From positions 1-50,274 of the forward strand of contig JAUIIM010000006.1 in assembly GCA_030431785.1 (NCBI GenBank): a stretch of DNA of 50,274 bases. The letters run 5' to 3'. Shown piece by piece: positions 44,782 to 50,274 of this stretch (position 1 is the stretch's first letter; each line of letters starts with the position of its first letter). Below the pieces are notes generated by a model. The model was not told the origin of the DNA. It worked only from the letters and a program-made list of their open reading frames with translations, and searched no databases. A program made the position numbers and the translations under genes. The stretch comes from Acidimicrobiia bacterium (GTDB taxonomy: Bacteria; Actinomycetota; Acidimicrobiia; Spongiisociales; UBA5794).

Positions 44782-47700
44782 GTGATCCCAGCGGACGCGT
44801 GATGGTCCTGCAGGCTTGCCACGGTCAGTTCCGCGGACCGTCTCGCCTGGATGGAGCGAGCAACGGCGAGCCCACCCTCCGCCGTGGTGACACATGGCAC
44901 ACCCTGTCGCTGCGCTGCCCTTCGGATGTACGCCCCGTCGCCCCTGGCCTTGCCGCCCGCAGGTGTGTTGACAACGAGACCCACGCGACCGTCCGACAGC
45001 AGCCGGACCGGGTCGTAGGTCCCTTCCCCGAGTTTGTCGACGTGGGTCGTCGGTATCCCATTCCGGGCAAGGTGCCCTGCCGTTCCGTGCGTAGCGAAGA
45101 GTTTGAATCCGCACTCCACCAGCGTTTCGGCGATCTCCACACCGACGGCCTTGTCCCGGTCGGCAAGCGAGATGAAGACGGCGCCGGATTCAGGAACACG
45201 GTGCCCTGCTCCGCGCAGCGCCTTGGCATAGGCCACCCCCGGCGTCGGGCCCACACCCATGACTTCGCCCGTGGCACGCATCTCAGGACCGAGGAGCGTG
45301 TCCTCCCCGGGGAACCGATTCCACGGCAACACTGCTTCCTTGACCGCCGTGTAGGGCAGCTCGGGCCGACGACGCGGCAACAGGCCGATCTCCTGGAGGC
45401 TGGCGAGCGACTCCCCCATCATCACCCGGGTCGCCACCTTTGCCAGTGGGACCCCGGTGGCCTTCGAGATGAACGGGATCGTGCGGGACCCTCGGGGATT
45501 TGCTTCGAGGACGAACACGTCATCGCCACGGATGGCGAACTGTATGTTGAGCAGACCGCGCACACCGAGCGCTTCGGCGAGTTTCAAGGTGTCGGTCTCG
45601 ACCTGCCGGATGACCTCCACACCGAGCGTTGGTGGCGGGACGACACAAGCAGAGTCGCCGGAGTGGACACCCGCTTCTTCGACGTGCTCCATGATCCCGC
45701 CGATGTACAGGTCGGTACCGTCATACACCGCATCGACATCCACCTCGATCGCGGATTCAAGGAAGCGATCGATGAGGAGCGGGGCTTCACTGAGATCGAC
45801 CTCCCCACCCGGCACCGCCCCATACAGGTCAGCCAGGTAGGCGGACAACTCCTCCACCGAGTAGATGATCCGCATGGCACGCCCACCCAGGACGTACGAG
45901 GGACGCACGAGCGCTGGTAGACCGATCGAGTCGACCACCTGCTGCGCCTCGGACACCGAGGTTGCCGTACCGTGCGGCGGTTGCATGACGCCGATCTCCT
46001 TGCACAGCGCCGAGAACTGTTCCCGGTCCTCGGCCCGGTCGATCGCCGATGGTTGGGTCCCGGCGATCGGGACGCCAGCGGAGGCGAGTTCGTCGGCGAG
46101 TCCCAGCGGTGTCTGTCCACCGAGCTGCACGATTACCGCTTCCGGCTTCTCGACCTCGACGATGGCGAGTACGTCCTCAGCGGTCAGCGGTTCGAAATAG
46201 AGGCGAGAGGAGATGTCGTAGTCGGTCGAGACCGTCTCCGGGTTGCAGTTGACCATGACGGTGTCGTATCCCGCTTCCTCCAATGCGAACGCAGCATGCA
46301 CACAGCAGTAGTCGAATTCGATGCCCTGCCCGATCCTGTTCGGTCCGGATCCCAGCACGACAACCGTGGGGCGGTCGGATTCCGGAACCTCGGACTCATC
46401 CTCGTAGGTCGAGTAGAAGTAGGGCGTCGTCGCCTCGAACTCTGCGGCACACGTGTCGACGGTCTTGTATGTGACCGCTACCCCGGCGTCGTCCCGCAAG
46501 GCACGCACCGCATCCGCTTCGGTGTCCCACAGGTAGGCAAGCTGTTTGTCCGAGAACCCGAACCGCTTGGCCGTGCGCAGCGTCTCAGGGGTCGGTCCAC
46601 TCGTGACCAGCGCAGACCGGATCTCGACGAGCTCGAGCATCTGATCCAGGAACCAAGGGTCGATCGCCGTCAGTGCTGCGAGGTCCGTCACGGACCAACC
46701 ACGACGCAGCGCCTCACCGACATCCAGGAGCCGTGTCGGGCTGGGTGTGGCACACCGTTCACGGAGGGAACCGTCGTCGACGGCGTCGTACGACGTTTCC
46801 GCCGAATCAGCGTTGAAGCCTGATCGCCCGGTCTCGAGGCTCCGCATGACCTTTTGGAGGGCCTCCGGGAACGTCCTGCCGATCGCCATCGCCTCACCCA
46901 CCGACTGCATCGAGGTGCCAAGCACCGGCTCCACCGAAGGGAACTTCGAGAAGTCGAACCTCGGCGCTTTGACGACGATGTAGTCAAGAGCCGGCTCGAA
47001 CGATGCAGGTGTGGCCCCGGTGATGTCATTGACGATCTCGTCCAGCGTGAACCCGACCGCGAGGAGGGCTGCGATCTTTGCGATCGGGAACCCGGTCGCC
47101 TTCGATGCAAGCGCCGACGAGCGTGACACGCGAGGGTTCATCTCGATGATGATGCGCCGACCCGACGCTGGGTCGACAGCGAACTGAACATTCGAACCGC
47201 CGGTCTCGACACCGATGATGCGCAGACAGGTGATCGCCTCGTCCCGCATCTCCTGGTATTCACGATCCGACAGGGTCATCGCAGGGGCGACCGTGATGGA
47301 ATCGCCGGTGTGAACACCCATCGGGTCGATGTTCTCGATGGAACACACGATCACGGCGTTGTCCGAACCGTCACGCATCACCTCGAGCTCATATTCCTTC
47401 CATCCCGCCACAGACTCCTCGATCAGCACTTCGCCGATGGGACTGGTGGCGATGCCGTTCTCGACCGTTGCAATGAGCTCTTCTTCGTCGGCAGCAAGAC
47501 CTGTCCCACCACCACCGAGGATGTAGCTGGGACGCACCATGACCGGGTATCCGAGTTCGTTTGCTGCGGCCACCGCGTCGTCGACAGACTCGACGTACAA
47601 CGCACGTGCCGTCGCGATTCCGGCATCATCCATCGCCTTCTTGAATCGGCCACGGTCCTCGGCGGTACCGATCGCCTCCAGCGACGCACCGATCAGCTCG

Positions 47701-48038
47701 ATGTCGAGCGTCTCGAAGACACCGCGCTCGGCCAGTTCCATGGTCACGTTCAGTGCCGTTTGGCCACCGAGCGTCGGGAGAACGGCGTCGGGCTGCTCCT
47801 TTCGCAGGATCGCCTCAACGGTGTCCGCGGTGATGGGTTCGACATAGGTGGCATCGGCGAACTCGGGATCCGTCATGATCGTCGCCGGATTCGAGTTCAC
47901 CAGGACGACGCGATAGCCATGCGCCCTCAGCGCTTTCACGGCCTGGGTTCCGGAGTAGTCGAACTCGCACGCCTGCCCGATGATGATCGGGCCGGACCCG
48001 ATCACGAGGATCGATTCGAGGTCGTCACGTCGTGGCAT
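44778..48038 (-). CDS. carB: Carbamoyl-phosphate synthase large chain
   Basis: [62 protein letters not shown] at 48038. Confidence 0.97.
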   Translation of the reverse strand: MPRRDDLESILVIGSGPIIIGQACEFDYSGTQAVKALRAHGYRVVLVNSNPATIMTDPEFADATYVEPITADTVEAILRKEQPDAVLPTLGGQTALNVTMELAERGVFETLDIELIGASLEAIGTAEDRGRFKKAMDDAGIATARALYVESVDDAVAAANELGYPVMVRPSYILGGGGTGLAADEEELIATVENGIATSPIGEVLIEESVAGWKEYELEVMRDGSDNAVIVCSIENIDPMGVHTGDSITVAPAMTLSDREYQEMRDEAITCLRIIGVETGGSNVQFAVDPASGRRIIIEMNPRVSRSSALASKATGFPIAKIAALLAVGFTLDEIVNDITGATPASFEPALDYIVVKAPRFDFSKFPSVEPVLGTSMQSVGEAMAIGRTFPEALQKVMRSLETGRSGFNADSAETSYDAVDDGSLRERCATPSPTRLLDVGEALRRGWSVTDLAALTAIDPWFLDQMLELVEIRSALVTSGPTPETLRTAKRFGFSDKQLAYLWDTEADAVRALRDDAGVAVTYKTVDTCAAEFEATTPYFYSTYEDESEVPESDRPTVVVLGSGPNRIGQGIEFDYCCVHAAFALEEAGYDTVMVNCNPETVSTDYDISSRLYFEPLTAEDVLAIVEVEKPEAVIVQLGGQTPLGLADELASAGVPIAGTQPSAIDRAEDREQFSALCKEIGVMQPPHGTATSVSEAQQVVDSIGLPALVRPSYVLGGRAMRIIYSVEELSAYLADLYGAVPGGEVDLSEAPLLIDRFLESAIEVDVDAVYDGTDLYIGGIMEHVEEAGVHSGDSACVVPPPTLGVEVIRQVETDTLKLAEALGVRGLLNIQFAIRGDDVFVLEANPRGSRTIPFISKATGVPLAKVATRVMMGESLASLQEIGLLPRRRPELPYTAVKEAVLPWNRFPGEDTLLGPEMRATGEVMGVGPTPGVAYAKALRGAGHRVPESGAVFISLADRDKAVGVEIAETLVECGFKLFATHGTAGHLARNGIPTTHVDKLGEGTYDPVRLLSDGRVGLVVNTPAGGKARGDGAYIRRAAQRQGVPCVTTAEGGLAVARSIQARRSAELTVASLQDHHASAGIT

Positions 48039-49188
48039 CGGAACCCCCCATCTTGGCGACGAAGCGGTCGAAGAGATCTTGCGCATCGTTCGGGCCCGGT
48101 GCCGCCTCCGGGTGATACTGCACCGAGAAGGCGTTTGCGTCGGGGCACTCCATCCCTTCGTTGGTCCCGTCGTTCAGGTTCTGATGTGTTGCGACGACCG
48201 TCCCGAAGTCGGTCTCCACCGGCGGCGGGACCATGTCCGGCGTCGGCATCCCTGTGGTGGGGGGACGTTCACGGTTGGCAAGCGAGAACAGGTCGACGGC
48301 GAAACCGTGGTTCTGGGACGTGACTGCGACGGTTCCGTCGTGGAGGTCACGAACCGGATGGTTCCCCGCATGATGTCCGAATGGGAGCTTGTACGTCGTT
48401 GCGCCCAACGCCTGTCCGAGGATCTGGTGACCGAGACAGATGCCGAAGAGCGGCGCTTTGCCCACGAGGCCCCGAACTGCGGCCACTGCGGCGTCGAGCG
48501 GTTCGGGGTCACCGGGACCGTTCGAGAGAAACACCCCGTCGGGATCATGGGCGAGCGTGGCGTCCGCCGGAGTATCCCAAGGTACGACCGTCACGTCGTA
48601 GCCCCGCGCGGCCAGCTGTCGGGCGATGTCGCGCTTGATCCCGAAATCGTACGCGACCACCGAGCCGATCTTGTCCGTGGTCGCCTCGACGAGGTACGAC
48701 TCCGTGGTGGAGACGTCGGGGACCAGGGCCTGGCCAGCCATCGAGGGGGCTGCCGCTGCAGCTGCGATGAGGTCGGCCTCGTCGATGTCGATACCGACCG
48801 CGACGGGCATCGCCCCAGCACTCGCGATGTGGCGTGTCAGGCGTCTTGTGTCGACGTCCGTGATCGCGACGAGTCCACGCTCGTCGAGATAGACGTCGAA
48901 CGGCAGCTCGGAACGCCAGTTCGAGGCGATACGCGACATCGAACGAGTGACCAACGCCCTGGCGTGGATGCGGTCGGATTGATCGTCGAAGGGAGCGGCG
49001 CCGTAGTTGCCGATGTGGGGAGCCGTGAGGACGACGACCTGTCCCGAGTATGACGGGTCGGTGACGATCTCCTGGTAGCCAGTCATCGCCGTGTTGAACA
49101 CGATCTCGCCGACCGCGATGCCCGATGCCCCGGCGGCCGTCCCTCGGTACAGTTTCCCGTCGGCGGTCGCTAGCAGTGCTGGCCTCAT
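48025..49188 (-). CDS. carA: Carbamoyl-phosphate synthase small chain
   Basis: [47 protein letters not shown]...[19 protein letters not shown] at 49188. Confidence 0.96.
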   Translation of the reverse strand: MRPALLATADGKLYRGTAAGASGIAVGEIVFNTAMTGYQEIVTDPSYSGQVVVLTAPHIGNYGAAPFDDQSDRIHARALVTRSMSRIASNWRSELPFDVYLDERGLVAITDVDTRRLTRHIASAGAMPVAVGIDIDEADLIAAAAAAPSMAGQALVPDVSTTESYLVEATTDKIGSVVAYDFGIKRDIARQLAARGYDVTVVPWDTPADATLAHDPDGVFLSNGPGDPEPLDAAVAAVRGLVGKAPLFGICLGHQILGQALGATTYKLPFGHHAGNHPVRDLHDGTVAVTSQNHGFAVDLFSLANRERPPTTGMPTPDMVPPPVETDFGTVVATHQNLNDGTNEGMECPDANAFSVQYHPEAAPGPNDAQDLFDRFVAKMGGSDATT

Positions 49189-50274
49189 TCGTCCCCCTCG
49201 ACGGCGAAGACGGGGACGCCGTGGCGGATGGTGGCCCGTACCTGACCCTTCAACTCGCGACCGATGTAGGGAGCGTTCCGACTGCGACTCACCGATGACT
49301 CGGCCACCCACGTGACCGTCGGGTCGAACACCACGAGGTTGGCAGGATTGCCTGGGGCGACGGGCTGTCCGTGATCCGATCGACCTGCGATCGCTGCGGG
49401 CGCCACGGACATGCGGTGGAAGAAGTCGATCGCCTCCAGACCGGCAGTCTCATTGACCACCGCAGCGGCCCATTCCAGCCCGATCACACCGTTCGGTGCC
49501 TGTTCGAACGGAACCTCCTTCTCGAGCGCCGCATGCGGTGCGTGGTCGGTCGCGACGATGTCGATGGTTCCGTCGACCAGTCCGGCGACCAACGCCTCAC
49601 GGTCGTCGTGCTCGCGTAGTGGCGGCATCATCTTGTAGTCGGGGTCCGTGCTGGCGACGTCGTGGTGGTCGAACATCAGATGGTGCGGCGTCACCTCCGC
49701 CGTGACGGCGAGACCCCGGTCCTTTGCGTCACGCACCATCCGGATCGCTCCGGACGTCGAGATGTGTTGGATGTGATATCGCACCCCGGTCAGCTCGACG
49801 AGTGCGAGGTCACGGCCGATGGCGACGTCGTCTGCTTGGCGAGGGATCCCGTACATACCGAGCCGCGACGAGACCGAACCCTCGTGCATGTGGCCGGCTC
49901 CCGACAGGTACGGGTCGATGGCATGCTGGGAGATGACGCCACCGAGCGCAGCAATGTACTCCATCGCGGTGCGGAGTACTGCCGTGTCGGCCACGAAGTC
50001 GCCGTCGTCCGTGAAGATTCGGACACCAGCGGCCCAGAGATCGTCGATGTGGGCCATCGTGCGTCCTTCGCGTCCGAGGGTGATACATCCGGATGGGATC
50101 ACATCGACAAGCCCCACTTCGGCACCACGATCCGACACGAATCTGGCGACGTGAGCCGCATCGATCGGTGGGGTCGTGTTGGGCATCGCGACGATCGCAC
50201 CGAAGCCCCCCGCGGCTGCGGCGCGGGAACCGGAAGCAATGTCCTCTTTCCATTCCTGCCCGGGTTCACGCAGA
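49185..50274 (-). CDS. pyrC: Dihydroorotase (5' end outside window)
   Basis: [40 protein letters not shown]...; reading frame continues past the window edge upstream of the 50186 ATG in the track. Confidence 0.94.
   Translation of the reverse strand, partial: LREPGQEWKEDIASGSRAAAAGGFGAIVAMPNTTPPIDAAHVARFVSDRGAEVGLVDVIPSGCITLGREGRTMAHIDDLWAAGVRIFTDDGDFVADTAVLRTAMEYIAALGGVISQHAIDPYLSGAGHMHEGSVSSRLGMYGIPRQADDVAIGRDLALVELTGVRYHIQHISTSGAIRMVRDAKDRGLAVTAEVTPHHLMFDHHDVASTDPDYKMMPPLREHDDREALVAGLVDGTIDIVATDHAPHAALEKEVPFEQAPNGVIGLEWAAAVVNETAGLEAIDFFHRMSVAPAAIAGRSDHGQPVAPGNPANLVVFDPTVTWVAESSVSRSRNAPYIGRELKGQVRATIRHGVPVFAVEGDE

Noticed and set aside
1-50274. tRNA/rRNA genes, CRISPR arrays, prophage or IS elements
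   Set aside because: Looked in the intergenic gaps on both strands; no cloverleaf-like segment, spaced direct repeats, transposase or integrase was recognised. A tRNAscan or CRISPR search would be decisive.

Overview
The window is about 50 kb of compact, high-GC actinobacterial chromosome, probably Acidimicrobiia-like (inferred from gene order and codon bias only). The left end carries a complete Pup-proteasome locus on the minus strand (pafA partial, prcA, prcB, pup, dop, mpa/ARC), next to trmI and a coupled set of small membrane proteins. The middle holds an MFS transporter, an OmpA/BON protein with a tiny membrane partner, a ceramidase-like protein, a threonine-dehydratase-like enzyme, thiI, a HdeD/DUF389 fusion, an OpuC/ProU-type osmoprotectant ABC operon, a cupredoxin lipoprotein, tyrS, a DUF222-HNH protein, a 3-methyladenine glycosylase, a split methyltransferase, a cupin and pheST. 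The right end is core metabolism: a TrmH-type methyltransferase, infC-rpmI-rplT, an FMN-riboswitch-controlled ribD-ribE-ribBA-ribH operon, a response regulator-GGDEF protein with rpe, a PPK2, rsmB-fmt-def, priA-coaBC-rpoZ-gmk-mIHF, and pyrF-pyrD-carB-carA-pyrC (partial). I saw no tRNA, rRNA, CRISPR array, prophage or insertion sequence. The strongest non-coding signals are (i) a candidate leader-peptide attenuator upstream of pheST, (ii) an FMN riboswitch whose promoter is bracketed by a 12-bp inverted repeat, (iii) an AUC start codon with a structured leader for infC, (iv) a recurring TANNNT-(6-8 nt)-ATG/GTG arrangement suggesting many leaderless mRNAs, and (v) convergent genes whose stop codons nearly touch. 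All family calls are from recognition of the translated sequences; no search was run.
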